Shown: one piece after another, positions 1 to 11,762 of the stretch
Layout of the letters: each line of letters starts with the position of its first letter
Numbering within the stretch: position 1 is the first letter of the stretch
Assembly: GCA_028023455.1 (NCBI GenBank)
Contig: JAQFVV010006215.1
Location: 10,003,950-10,067,949, forward strand
Direction of reading: 5' to 3'
Origin: Epiperipatus broadwayi
Lineage: Eukaryota > Onychophora > Udeonychophora > Euonychophora > Peripatidae
DNA length: 64,000 bases
Made by a program: the position numbers and the translations under genes
The notes under the pieces: model-generated
The model's input: the letters and a program-made list of their open reading frames with translations, nothing else
What the model was told of the DNA's origin: nothing
Databases searched by the model: none

Positions 1-595
1 AAGGATATATAAACCTTGATTTATCAAATCAAGACAGTGAAGAAAGATATACCCTCCCTCCCATCCTGACACATTGAAAGATGAGATACTCGAAGATATG
101 AAGATATTTCTGACAAGTTTAACAATACCATTTCCTGGGAACTTTTTAATACATTCCATCATTTCTTCTCGGAACATTCAATAATCTTATTTGCCACTTA
201 CAGTAATTGCTCATGACCGAAAACACATTGCAGCTGGTCAACCAGACTGCAAACGTAAGGAAGCCAGAGAATCTGAGAACAATTAATTCATTTGAGGCTG
301 AAAAGAACACTTTGTACCAACATTGCTAAAAGCAATCTCAATGTCTCAACTTCTGCAAGATTTAAAAAATCTATTTCCAAGGATATAAAAACCTTGACTT
401 ATCAAATCAAGACAGTGAAGAAAGATATACCCCCCCCCCCCATCCTGACATATGGAAAGATGAGATGCTCGAAGATATAAAGATATTTCTGACAAGTTTA
501 ACAATACCATTTCCTGGGAACTTTTTAATACATTTCATCATTTCTTCTCGGAACATTCAATAATCTTATTTGCCACTGACAGTAATTGCTCATTA
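1..595 (+). repeat. Partial tandem duplication inside LINE ORF1
   Basis: Bases 1-213 recur almost unchanged at 379-594, a period of 378 bases. Both units contain the poly-C/pyrimidine tract (about 50-62 and 430-442), the stretch CTGACAAGTTTAACAATACC and the stretch TTCTCGGAACATTCAATAAT. The first copy probably starts before the window. The translated second unit resembles the start of ORF1 in the - strand LINE copy near 40150, so the duplication lies within the ORF1 gag-like domain. Confidence 0.85.
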
Positions 596-1019
596 TATAA
601 ATTTCCAAGGGTGATATTATATGAAGCATTAAATACACACAACTTATGGATTTGGTTTATTATCTTGCTGATCACTCTAACCTATATATCTTGTCATTGA
701 ATTCCATGATTCAAGTCAAAAGAACATTTCAAAGCTAAAATCAAAATACTAGGCAATTTTTCTCTTATTGTTGTTGATGAAAACTGCCAAAGTTACACGA
801 CTGGAATTATTAAAATAGATAGTTAGCCTATAACATACAAAATTTTTAAAAATTGATGGAACCTTTTGGAAAAATAGTTTCACTATAGTCCATTTCCCTA
901 AAAAAAAACACCCTTATACCAATATATAGCAATAACTTTTGATTTCAAAATTGAACTTAATGAAAGCATATATCCAAACACCATATCCACCCAAATCACT
1001 GATCAAGAAGCCTCACTTA

Positions 1020-1543
1020 ATCTCTATATAAGAGGAGTTAAACCACAATGCTATTTGTGTGGCCTACACATTTATCTGGGTAATAATTGCTCTAACACTC
1101 ATTATCTCCAGTGTAATCAAGTAGGTAGCCATACTTCTGCATGTATTCACAATAAAAACCAAACATGTACTGATAACAACACTCATATGCAAAGTGATGA
1201 TGATTCTCACTTAAGATCTGCCTAGGATGTGAGGTTTATAGATCTATCTATAAATCAAAGTAATCATAATTCCATTAAACAAACTAACTTCAGTCACCAA
1301 ATTGCTGACCACAATAATAACAAAACAAACACCTTCTTAGATAAACACTATACTCAGACAAATATAATTACACCATTAAACAACTCAAAAATGTGGCCTT
1401 CTAATGTCAATAATACACAAAACATGCAAGATTACATAATAAATAAAACTTTTACAGACATTATGGCAACCATGAACTCATGGCTTACACCCATTGAGAA
1501 CTGTCATTTAGACAGCACTGCCAAGAGGAAATCTGGATGTTGA
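1020..1543 (+). pseudogene. LINE ORF1 remnant with degenerate zinc knuckles
   Basis: Translation of about 1030-1170 gives two Cys-rich knuckles, CYLCGLHIYLGNNC and CNQVGSHTSAC. The second fits CX2CX3HX4C with one Cys replaced by Val. ORF1 proteins of this kind bind the element RNA in a ribonucleoprotein particle (family knowledge). A 104-codon Asn/Thr/His-rich open stretch follows at 1229-1543 and probably continues the ORF1 C-terminus in another frame. The equivalent knuckle in the - strand copy (39498-39553) is a perfect CX2CX4HX4C. Broken by stops and frameshifts, so not functional. Confidence 0.6.
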
Positions 1544-3488
1544 CAAAAAAGCCACAAAAATAAAAAAGTGAAAACAATTAGTATAGAACCCATCAAATTT
1601 AACACATCATCAGAATTAATGCTCATTAAATACATCCCAGAATGCTGCTACACACAGCCATCAGCCAACAACACACATAATGAAACAAATTTCTACATGG
1701 ATACATCATATAGCCATATTAACACACAAGTGGATACACAGCACCCTTTGTGTAAAGAAAATAATACTGTCAAACAATCACAGACAAGAATAGAGATATA
1801 AGGCTAGAACTCTGGCTAGTTATACATTTTTTTAATTTCTAAGACTTAAGATTCTTCCTGCTGCCTTCAATATCATTTTTCTCATAAGCTATCTGACGTG
1901 AAAATAAAAATAACATCTTTCAATGTTCAGGATTTAAATTCAGTTCCAAAAAATGATCAGTTAAATAAATGGATACAAATTACACAGCCATGTGTACTTG
2001 CTCTCTTAGAAACAAAATATATATAGTGGATTCCAAATAGATTCCACCACTTATCTAAGCACACAAGGTTTTTGTGCTTGCTCCAGAGACTCCTCATTAC
2101 CAGCCTTTTTTCTTTATTTAAAATTGTTTATAATGATTCAAATCTTTTCATAATCACATTCCATCATTATAGGATTTCTCTCAACAAAAAATCTGCTTAC
2201 TTAGATTTCAGACCCACAGTAATTAAAATATTTTTTATTATCAACTCACTACTCTCATCAATTCCTCATCTCATCATTTTACTAAGAGATATTTCAATTT
2301 AAGCTATTACACCTTTGTTTCCAAGTGGCTACATCAACTATCTTTTTCTTTAATAAGCACCGAGGGTTTTCTCTCATCAAACTTAATTTTATTCTACAAC
2401 CATCGACATGTCTTCTTATAGACCTATGATTCATCATCTAATTAATCTAGAGCTTTGTTCTTCATCATTATATAATCACTTTTCTCAAGTTATCATACTT
2501 GATTTAAATGTAATACAGACAATAACAATTATCCTACATAAAATGATATGGCTACTTCTCACTGCAAGCACATTATTAATTTTATAGTTGGAGACATACA
2601 TTATTTAAGATCAAAAACATGCCTTTTGATCCTGTTTAGTGATATATATCATTTATCAATATCTATTATTTAACACCAACCCCATTATGCAGGCCAAGTC
2701 ACCACCTTCCAAACTGTATGCCTTGGCTGATGAAATACACAAGCAAATTAATATGTCGCAGATCTGCTGTTGACATGTCCACACATACATGGCAACTTAC
2801 TGTTGCATATAACAATATGTGTAACACATTGAAGAAATGCCTGAACGCAAAAAGGTCTCCCTAACACACATGGATTTGAGAATACAAAATAAGCTCTAGG
2901 ATATTCTTCTTCAGTTAGAGTTCCTATGACTCTTGAGATTGAGAAAGTAACCAATGCTGGATACAACAAAAGTGAACCAATCTACAATACTTTAAGCAGC
3001 AATTACAACCACATAGTAATTTTAAACCTAATAAAGTTTACTTTGGACAACTGAAGTCAGATACCCTTTCAATATTACAAATTTTGCACTTAAATTAGCC
3101 AAAATACCAAACAACTGTTATTCTAGATTCCAAGGAATTTCCCAAATTTGTTTTGTCTCATCTTAGCTGTTTTACAACAACATACCTGTGTGATTTAGTA
3201 AGCTACTTATCAAAAAATTATACAGTATTCAAGGCCTGTGAACCATCTTATTAGTTCCATTCAATAATAATATTGCTCAGATATCCAATCTATCAAACCT
3301 ATGGCCAATCACTATGGATCCTCTTGGGATTAAAATTCTTGAGAAAGTTCTAAAAGAAAAAATAGAACTTTACATAATTCTTTTGCTATCTTCTATGCAA
3401 TATTCAAAGAAAGGATCATCCATAGGCTAGGAAGCACTGTTTTTCAAAACTACATTAAACTCAGTTTGAGAATTAAAAAAATGCTCCA

Positions 3489-4170
3489 ATGCTTGCACAA
3501 ATTGACGTTGAAGCTGCCTTGAATTCTGTCCCTGTTAATATCTTAATTAAAATACTTGCAATCATGGCAATATCTTGTATTTTTCTATATATACTTATCA
3601 TCATACTACCGAATCAAGAAATCCACATAACACTCAATGATAGATTATCCCCTTCATTTGTCCCTAGCCAATTCATACCCCAAGAGTTACCACTCAGCAC
3701 CTTATGATTTTATGTTCTACATTAATCCTATAATAAATAAAATCCAACAAAATATTTCAGGCATCCAAATTTTATACATCAGTTTATATATTCCATGTTG
3801 TACATATAGCCTACCTGGATAATATTATTATTTTTGGCTCTAAAACCCAATGACCAATTCTACAAAAAAATACTGGTTGATTACACTGATTCATTTAAAC
3901 TTAAATTCAATATCAATAAAAGCTCTGCCTGGTTCCTCTACACAGGCAAAACACATATACAGATCTACCATTTGAAACTCTCTTTCTTTCTTAGATTTCC
4001 TTTTTATTTAGGATCTACGGGTATGAGAAAAAAATACAATAAATGATACTGAATGGATAACCACCTCTTTCTTCAAGATTAACTTCTCATTATACTTGAA
4101 AGTTTGGCTATTTAATCAACTAATAATTACTAAACTAACATACTACACACCAATTATAAACTTAGCTAAT
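3489..4170 (+). pseudogene. LINE reverse transcriptase remnant
   Basis: RT palm blocks are visible in two frames. Block A reads AQIDVEAALNSVPVN (about 3492-3536). Then comes QEIHITLNDR, then a PLSTL(L)YDFMFYINPI block near 3690-3730. The catalytic box is AYLDNIIIFGS at about 3809-3841, where the second catalytic Asp of Y-x-D-D has become Asn. It continues with INKSSAWFLYTGKT and a thumb-like VWLFNQLIITKLTYYTPI segment ending near 4170. The homologous order in the copy at 34.8-37.3 kb confirms the reading. Frameshifts and the lost Asp mean it cannot be active. Confidence 0.75.
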
Positions 4171-4736
4171 CCCTTTTTTTTTATTTATCCACTTACTTTA
4201 TAACAAGTTGTTATGGTGAAGAAAAAGTCTCAATCTCCACTAAATAAGAGTCAGAAATAGACTTGGTCTTCACTTTATCAGAGTTTTCCACATATGAAAA
4301 AATATATACCTTCTAGCTACTGTACCGGTTGTTTTTGTCTGTTCACATAACAAGATCTAGCATCTAGGCAAAAGTACCTTGAGTCCAATCATGTGCAAGA
4401 TACACATCAGGAACACTCATGAACTCTTCCCTATTTGCCTATTTTCCAGATATACCAACTTGTGAACAACAATCACGATGATACCGATCTATTTTATCTC
4501 TCTCCGCCGGCATCGCAAAGCGAAAACACAAAGAGACTCCAATTTGAAATCATATAATGGAAACTCTTTAGGATAAAATATAAGTTTGACCCATTTAAGA
4601 TCGTGATCTTTCACATTAACTATATATATATAGGATTAGTGGGAGATCATCTAGTCAGAGTAAGCATAATTTATTCATTAAAATATTAATATTTTAAATA
4701 AAAAGAAACAATGATTCTGCAAGTTATGATATATAT

Positions 4737-6668
4737 ATTATAACGGGACGATCCTTTTCAGGACTCGAGGAAGTCGCATCTAACTATAGTCGGACTTTGA
4801 GTCTTCTTATAGAATGCCATGGATGATGTGATTTAAAATACAATCCAATTCACTCCTCTATTAATAACCTCGTTACTCTCGGAATTCGAGCTCAGAGTAG
4901 AAATTGCAATCGATTCTCTTCAGGCATTTCCATAAATATCCCATAGTAATGATAAATTTAGTATAAGCTATATATAACTTTCTTATAAATATTAAATCAC
5001 TAAGTTGATTCAACATATATATGCGTGAGTATGTATATTTATAATTATTGGTTTTATAAAATGGCTAAATAAAATAAACAAACGAGACCTGTTTAATTTT
5101 AAAATCAAGTTTAACACATTTTAATCCGTAATAAAAAAAACAAAAATATTATCACATAAAAATATTAAAATTTAGAATTATAATCTGTCCTTATATATAT
5201 ACACTAATAAATTATTTAATATTCAAAAAAAAATAATGTAATCATTTACATACATATATAATTTAAAATGTGTATAATAAATAATACACATGATACATTA
5301 TAAATCTACCTATTGTGTCATTAAATTGATTCAGTGTATGTTATATGCCTATATAAGATAACATCCATTCACATTAGATTAATAATAGAATGTATTCTGA
5401 TATTAGTTATGTATGTTTAAAAATATATTATGTTAATTGTCTTGTAAGATTCGATTTGGAATATAATAAAACTTACTTCCAAATTGAAATAATTTAAAAA
5501 CGTTTACCTTAGTCAGCTGTCATTTCCAATATCAACATCTACATTTTATTAAATAAATAAAAAAAATAATAAAGTGTTCATCTTATCAGTTCTCCACTTT
5601 AATATACAAAGTAATTTTTCTAAGTAAATATAATTATCCACAAAGGAAATAAAGTTTAAGGGTTATTAAAATACACAATGAAGTAATCCAAGACGAGAAA
5701 GAATAACGGTTTTATATCCCTCCTTAGACGAAATAAAATGATGATGAATGTTGAAACATAAAGTTCATTGATCATCCTTCCAAGAGGCAATCCAGATATT
5801 CATTCATTTAAATATTTGTGTAGTAAAATATTTAACATCTTCTTCAATATGATACTCCATTATTAAGGCAGCTTTTTAAATTACAATTACGACGATTATA
5901 TTTTAGGCATTGATTAAGTAGAAATAAATTTACATGTTTAGGTTTAAAACATCAGCAGAAATCCTTGGCATAAATTGTCTAGCCAAAGAACATCTTTATA
6001 AATTTTTGTCTTCTTAAATAAATATTTTTAAGACTCATTTCAAAGACGTTGATAACTTTTATAACCTTGTTAATTACAATGATTATTTTTTATAGTTCTT
6101 TATAATATTAAAAGGCAGTAAATTAATTACTTGAAGCAGGTTTTAAAATATTGAATCTTCTTTTTTTAATTTTTCTTAAATGTGTTCTAAATTCGAACAC
6201 ATTTAAATCTACAGACGTAGTTCTTGCCTTGATAACTAAATAGAAGATTATTATTATAACAATATTAGTTCATTTTTATACTGGATTAATTTCAGCAAGG
6301 ATATCACATAATCATGCTCACACTCTATTGTTTAAAATATACAATTTGTAATGAACCCCAGACGTTTATTTCCTTTGTTTCAACTGATAAAAATGCAATG
6401 TTGACTTAAGGCTTTGTCAAATGTCAAGTTCTGGTTAATAAAAAATACTATTAGTTGGAAACATTTATTTATGTGTGTATGTAAACAAATTAGAATTATT
6501 CATTTTTAGAATTATTCTTTTAATACTAACTAGTTTATGTATATAGCTGATACATGAAAAGTTTAAGATAGGTGTAAGTTATTTATATCTGTTGATTCAA
6601 TATAGACACAGTTAAATTCACAAAGAAACACAAATTGTTTTAGGTGAGGCTCATATGGTACTCTCACA
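4737..6668 (-). repeat. F1 3' LTR
   Basis: Direct repeat of 9820-11762, collinear from TATAACGGGACGATCC to GGTACTCTCACA with scattered substitutions and small indels. On the - strand it begins TGTGAGAGTACC. The outer two bases differ from the other LTR (AT instead of TG at 4737-4738), perhaps through decay in the flanking AT microsatellite. It is unusually long for an LTR and holds no ORF. Confidence 0.92.
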
Positions 6669-6686
6669 TTACCCCCCTCCCTTAAA
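6669..6686 (-). promoter_or_regulatory. F1 polypurine tract
   Basis: On the - strand the bases next to the 3' LTR read AAGGGAGGGGGGTAA, a typical primer for second-strand cDNA synthesis in LTR retrotransposons. The position directly at the LTR edge fixes both the LTR boundary and the element orientation. Confidence 0.85.
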
Positions 6687-7319
6687 AAGTTCAAATTTTA
6701 TATTTACCATTAAAATTTGGACACTTAATGTGTGTCAATGTATGCATTAAATATAAAATTGTGGAGCTTGTTTTTCTTTCCTGCTTTTATTAACCCTTAT
6801 TATTTATTTTATTTTCTAACCCTTTTCTTTTTCTCTATACTAAACATCATTCAGTTTAACTAGAAGGACAAGGAGGTTCATATATATAGGGTTCCTTCCT
6901 TTTTTTCCCCTTTTTATTTTTCTTTAATGGATTCATTGTTATGTGCCTCTTTTATAGATGACACATATATTTGTTTGGTATTCTCCATCCTGCTTTTCTT
7001 TAAGACTCATGGACTTTTTTGAGAATGATCAAAAACATAAGAACATCCATCATTCAGCATGGATTAACTCTTAAAACATTTTGAGTTTTCAGGTATCCTA
7101 AGAATTAATTTTAATTGCTTAACATACCCTCATCAAAGAAAATTAATGTCTCTTTTGACTTATATACATCCTTATACATATATATACCTATATACTTTTA
7201 AATGAAAACTTTTTCTCCCCTTACCTATTCTAAATGATCTTTTCTTTCAATATTTTACTTTATACATAAGTAAAATGTGGTAAAACATTATTAATTCGTT
7301 TGACCAAAATAGGGTTTTA

Positions 7320-7560
7320 AAGCTCTAGCATTGTAAGTACCTTTAATGTCTCCCTTTATATTTATCTAGAATGCATTGGGACCTGTTTGCTTTATGATAG
7401 TATAAGGTCCTTCATATTGATTGTAAAACTTTTGATATTTGCTCTCTTGGGGTTTACTCATATGAGGTGTTTTTATAAAAACTTGATCCCCAATTTTGAA
7501 TTTGTGTGAAATTGTCTTCACATTTTTATTTCTTTGACTGGCCTTTTTTTTTTAACAAAT
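7320..7560 (-). pseudogene. Integrase C-terminal (GPY/F) remnant of F1
   Basis: The - strand translation of about 7372-7503 gives HKFKIGDQVFIKTP followed by FYNQYEGPYTIIKQTGPN. This fits the basic segment plus GPY/F module at the integrase C-terminus of gypsy-type elements. An in-frame stop follows at about 7370. Nothing upstream encodes a DDE core, so only the tail of pol survives. Confidence 0.75.
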
Positions 7561-7958
7561 TGTTTACAAACTTTTATACTATCTTTTCTTGTATCCATAT
7601 ATATATCCACAAAGCGCATGCACATTGGCTTAATGCTAATTGCTATTATAGTTTTACAACATCACACTATATAAAATAAATGTCTTATTTATATATATCC
7701 ATATCAAAATATATAATAATGGACTTGCATTTTAACCACAACTTGTACTTTAATAAACCTGTAAGTATTTTTTTTTTCATACTTTGGTTAACTTGATGCA
7801 TTTTTTTTTTATTAATATCTACTTCACTTATTTATATACATATATACATTTATTCTCCTAAAAGAATAGCCTAATGGATTCTATCATTACCGAAAGTCCA
7901 TTGTCACATCCCAAAGTTGTAATCTATGAAGTCCTTACTTATATGTGTGCTTTATTTT

Positions 7959-8582
7959 TTAAGCACATCCATTAACATGTTCAATGAATGTGAAGGGACC
8001 TTCATAAGTATTACACAACCTATGGAATTGTGAACCTTTCTGTCTCTTAGATAGTATTATAAATATTTTTATTATTGTCTGAAGACTTTTTATAATTTGT
8101 TTATCTTCAGGATTATGGTGATGCTTCATACACCATAATTTACACTTAAGACAATTACATCTATTGCCTTCATTCATATCATCTAAATTAAACCTTCTAT
8201 TAAGACAACCTTCTTTTACATTAAATATTATCATTGATAATGATATTATCAGATGGTTGTCAAACAATTTATCAACACCTTGTTGATGAAATGTTTTACT
8301 TTTGTTTTGGGAGTAAACACAAATATGATGGGCTGACTCAAAATAAATTTCACTGTTGTATTTATCTATTATATCTTTATATTCTGGAGTCATCTCAAGT
8401 TTCATAAGTTCATGATTTAACTTGTTATTAATACAAGAAATCTGAAGTCTTAATTTATCTAGACATTCAGTATTATCAGTTGACTGTGTTTCTTTCAAGT
8501 CCTGAGACTCAGAATTTAGTTTATATTTTACATGATCCATATCCTCTTCTTTTTCTAAGATTTTTGGATCAGATTCAAGCAC
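7959..8582 (-). CDS. F1 second ORF, 207 aa, with GPF-like C-terminus
   Basis: Open reading frame without internal stops. The N-terminal part is acidic and Glu/Lys-rich. The middle has a Cys/His cluster, RCNCLKCKLWCMKHHH (about residues 143-158), that could bind a metal. The last 30 residues, SQFHRLCNTYEGPFTFIEHVN, copy the pattern of an integrase GPY/F tail. It may be a fusion left by an internal deletion that joined other coding sequence to a second integrase end, which would be odd because a separate GPY/F remnant lies just downstream at 7320-7560. Function unknown; expression unproven. Confidence 0.5.
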   Translation of the reverse strand: MLESDPKILEKEEDMDHVKYKLNSESQDLKETQSTDNTECLDKLRLQISCINNKLNHELMKLEMTPEYKDIIDKYNSEIYFESAHHICVYSQNKSKTFHQQGVDKLFDNHLIISLSMIIFNVKEGCLNRRFNLDDMNEGNRCNCLKCKLWCMKHHHNPEDKQIIKSLQTIIKIFIILSKRQKGSQFHRLCNTYEGPFTFIEHVNGCA

Positions 8583-8605
8583 TTTAGTAATGCTGCAATG
8601 ATCTT

Positions 8606-9334
8606 CTATTTATGACAGTCATGACAGTTTTCTTCTGAAATATTCATTTGAACTAAGAGTGATCTGTTTTGGATGCTATCATTATATTCACATATCTCAT
8701 GCTCAGGGTAAGTTTTGGATTCTTGGCATTGAATTGCCATCAATATTGTCGGTATTTTTGTGTCATGAAGTCTTTCTACTTCATTGGCAGTTTGTTTCTT
8801 TTCAACAACATCTTTGATTTCTACTTGCATCTTTTCCTTAACATTATCAATATCTTTCTTTAACTCTTCTTTTATAGAAATTATGTCTTCTTTTAATTTC
8901 CCTTCCATATTATCCATATCAGCTTTGGTTACCATATTATCATTCATTCTAGCCATTTCTCCCTTCATATCAGCATTCATTTTATTTATATCAGCATTTA
9001 TATTATTCATATCAGCTTTTATATTATTTATATCAGCTTTGGTTGCCAAATCAGCTTTTATATTATTCATATCAGCTTTGGTTACCAAATCAGCTTTTAT
9101 ATTATTCATATCAGCTTTGGTTACCAAATCAGCTTTTATATTATTCATATCAGCTTTAGTTACCATATCAGCTTTTATATCCATTAACAGTTGGACCAAT
9201 TGAGCCATATAATTATCACTTCCTTGAGATTGTACTATTATAGCTTCAGTTACTTTTTGTGTTTGAGGTAACATTTGATCGGGCATGTGAACTTGTGAAG
9301 GATATTCAACTTCTTCTACAGACCCCTCAGACAT
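8606..9334 (-). CDS. F1 first ORF: 242-aa repetitive coiled-coil protein (gag position)
   Basis: Intact ORF and the first one after the primer-binding site and leader, the place of gag. Residues about 50-130 consist of tandem copies of a 13-residue unit, KADLVTKADMNNI, decaying into related 7-residue pieces (NADINKMNADMK). A charged helical stretch of heptad character follows (KLKEDIISIKEELKKDI). I expect a long coiled coil. The DNA shows the matching 39-bp repeats at about 8985-9180. No zinc knuckle and no recognised capsid fold are visible, so 'gag' is inferred from position only. The last residues include HDCHK. It ends 23 bases before the second ORF, which is in a different frame. Confidence 0.6.
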   Translation of the reverse strand: MSEGSVEEVEYPSQVHMPDQMLPQTQKVTEAIIVQSQGSDNYMAQLVQLLMDIKADMVTKADMNNIKADLVTKADMNNIKADLVTKADMNNIKADLATKADINNIKADMNNINADINKMNADMKGEMARMNDNMVTKADMDNMEGKLKEDIISIKEELKKDIDNVKEKMQVEIKDVVEKKQTANEVERLHDTKIPTILMAIQCQESKTYPEHEICEYNDSIQNRSLLVQMNISEENCHDCHK

Positions 9335-9801
9335 TAGGACTTATAAAGACCCTTGTTCATCACTAATTGAAGTAATTTCTATTTCACTATCTTTATTACT
9401 TAAAAATTCTTCGAAACTCTTTACTTCCATTATTATTAGCTTTTTCCCACTTCTAGTTATCATTAACGAAAGAAAAAAATTAAAGTTATATATAAATATA
9501 AGTTACTTTCCTTTCAAAGTAATAATTTAATATATGCCATAAGATTTCATGCGGTGCTTATGCCCTTACATGCAATTCCATTTTTCCTACTTTTATAAGA
9601 TATTATATATATTTATTTTAATGTCCAAACTATAATCGTATTTATTTATTTTAAAGCAACTGATTTATCTGTTTATTACGGGTTATTTTATTTCAATGTC
9701 TATTATTTATTATTCAGTGTTTTTACCAATTCACAACATACTCATATAATTTTTTTTTTTTAAAACTATGGATTTAATTAATGAAAAACTACTGTTTCAT
9801 G

Positions 9802-9819
9802 CCTTAAGTATGGGCGCCA
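9802..9819 (-). promoter_or_regulatory. F1 primer-binding site
   Basis: Directly inside the 5' LTR the - strand reads TGGCGCCCATACTTAAGG. TGG is the complement of a tRNA CCA end. The first eight bases equal those used by elements primed with tRNA-Lys (TGGCGCCC), but the next bases diverge, so the primer tRNA is uncertain. Confidence 0.85.
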
Positions 9820-11762
9820 TGTATAACGGGACGATCCTTTTCAGGACTCGAGGAAGTCGCATCTAACTATAGTCGGACTTTGAGTCTTCTTAAAGAATGC
9901 CATGGATGATGTGATTTAAAATACAATCCAATTCACTCCTCTATTAATAGCCTCGTTACTCTCGGAATTCGAGCTCAGAGTAGAAATTGCAATCGACTCT
10001 CTTCAGGCATTTCCATAAATAGCCCATAGTAATGATAAATTTAGTATAAGCTATATATAACTTTCTTATAAATATTAAATCACTAAGTTGATTCAACATA
10101 TATATGCGTGAGTATGTATATTTATAATTATTGGTTTTATAAAATGGCTAAATAAAATAAACAAATGAGACCTGTTTAATTTTAAAATCAAGTTTAACAC
10201 ATTTTAATCCGTAATAAAAAAACAAAAATATTATCACATAAAAATATTAAAATTTAAAATTATAATCTGTGCTTATATATATACACTAATAAATTATTTA
10301 ATATTCAAAAAAAAATAATGTAATCATTTACATACATATATAATTTAAAATCATGTGTATAATAAATAATACACATGATACATTATAAATCTACCTATTG
10401 TGTCATTAAATTGATTCAGTGTATGTTATATGCCTATATAAGATAACATACATTCACACTAGATTAATAATAGAATGTATTCTGATATTAGTTATGTATG
10501 TTTAAAAATATATTATGTTTATTGTCATGTAAGATTCGATTTGGAATATAATAAAACTTACTTCCAAATTGAAATAATTTAAAAACGTTTACCTTAGTCA
10601 GCTGTCATTTCCATCAGAGTATATATCAAAATATCAACATCTACATTTTATTAAATAAAAAAAAAAAGTGTTCATCTTATCAGTTCTCCACTTTAATATA
10701 CAAGTAATTTTTCTAAGTAAATATAATTATCCACAAAGGAAATAAAGTTTAAGGGTTATTAAAATACACAATGAAGTAATCCAAGACGAGAAAGAATAAC
10801 GGTTTTATATCCCTCCTTAGACGAAATAAAATGACGATGAATGTTGAAACATAAAGTTCATTGATCATCCTTCGAAGAGGCAATTCAGATATTCATTCAT
10901 TTAAATATTTGCGTAGTAAAATATTTAACATCTTCTTCGATATGATACTCCATTATTAAGGCAGCTTTTTAAATTAGAATTACAACGATTATATTTTAGG
11001 CATTGATTAAGTAGAAATAAATTTACATGTTCGGGTTTAAAACATCAGCAGAAATCCTTGGCATAAATTGTCTAACCAAAGAACATCTTTATAAATTTTT
11101 GTCTTCTTAAATAAATATTTTTAAGACTCACTTCGAAGACGTTGATAACTTTTATAACCTTGTTAATTACAATGATTATTTTTTTATAGTTCTTTATAAT
11201 ATTAAAAGGCAGTAAATTAATTACTTGAAGCAGGTTTTAAAATATTGAATCTTCTTTTTTTAATTTTTCTTAAATGTGTTCTAAATTCGAACACATTTAA
11301 ATCTACAGACGTAGTTCTTGCCTTGATAACTAAATAGAAGATTATTGTTATAACAATATTAGTTCGTTTTTATCCTGGATTAATTTCAGCAAGAATATCA
11401 CATAATCATGCTCATGCTCTATTGTTTAAAATATACAATTTGTAATGAACCCCAGACGTTTATTTCCTTTGTTTCAACTGATAAAAATGCAATGTTGACT
11501 TAAGGCTTTGTCAAATGTCAAGTTCTGGTTAATAAAAGATACTATTAGTTGGAAACATTTATTTATGTGTGTGTATAAACAAATTAGAATTATTCATTTT
11601 TAGAATTATTCTTTTAATACTAACTAGTTTATGTATATAGCTGATACATGAAAAGTTTAAGATAGGTGTAAGTTATTTATATCTGTTGATTCGATATAGG
11701 CACAGTTAAATTCACAAAGAAACACAAATTGTTTTAGGTGAAGCTCATATGGTACTCTCACA
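9820..11762 (-). repeat. F1 5' LTR
   Basis: Mate of the repeat at 4737-6668. Plus-strand ends are TGTATAACGGG and CTCTCACA, so the TG...CA rule holds. Compared with its mate it differs by single substitutions and by short insertions, for example an insertion near 10613-10628. The low divergence says the insertion is younger than the X-LTR it sits in. Confidence 0.92.

Larger units (their letters stand above)
1..4320 (+). mobile_element. Tx1/L1-like LINE, copy 1 (5' and central part, decayed)
   Basis: Non-LTR retrotransposon remnant read on the + strand. From left to right it shows an ORF1 remnant with Cys-rich knuckles near 1049-1170, a decayed region where the endonuclease should lie, and reverse-transcriptase blocks at about 3490-4160. 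Identification rests on shared blocks with the better copy on the - strand at 33.9-40.4 kb: IDVEAA followed by an EIH(I/V)TLN block, a Y-x-D-D type box and a C-terminal segment LFNQLIITKLTYY. The family assignment (Tx1/L1 group) follows the RT C-terminal pattern and is tentative. The copy is broken by many stops and is interrupted at 4320 by a long terminal repeat; it resumes at 14514. The 5' end lies outside the window. Confidence 0.75.
4737..11762 (-). mobile_element. Non-autonomous LTR retrotransposon (F1) with 1.94-kb LTRs
   Basis: Two nearly identical ~1.93-1.94-kb direct repeats (4737-6668 and 9820-11762) flank a 3.15-kb interior. Read on the - strand the order is 5' LTR, a primer-binding site directly next to it, a coiled-coil ORF, a second ORF, an integrase C-terminal remnant, a polypurine tract, 3' LTR. 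Protease, reverse transcriptase, RNase H and the integrase catalytic core are all missing, so it would depend on a helper. It sits in an (AT)n stretch of X-LTR A, so the target duplication is ambiguous (ATAT-like on both sides). Confidence 0.9.

Noticed and set aside
1229-1801. Two Asn/Thr/His-rich ORFs as independent host genes
   Set aside because: They lie within the LINE between the ORF1 knuckles and ORF2 and have no start context or domain of their own.
8985-9180. CRISPR-like regular repeats
   Set aside because: The 39-bp units have no spacers, are in-frame protein repeats and sit in a eukaryotic retrotransposon.
8784-9203. A 139-codon + strand ORF rich in FILFISA repeats
   Set aside because: It is the antisense shadow of the repetitive coiled-coil ORF at 8606-9334.
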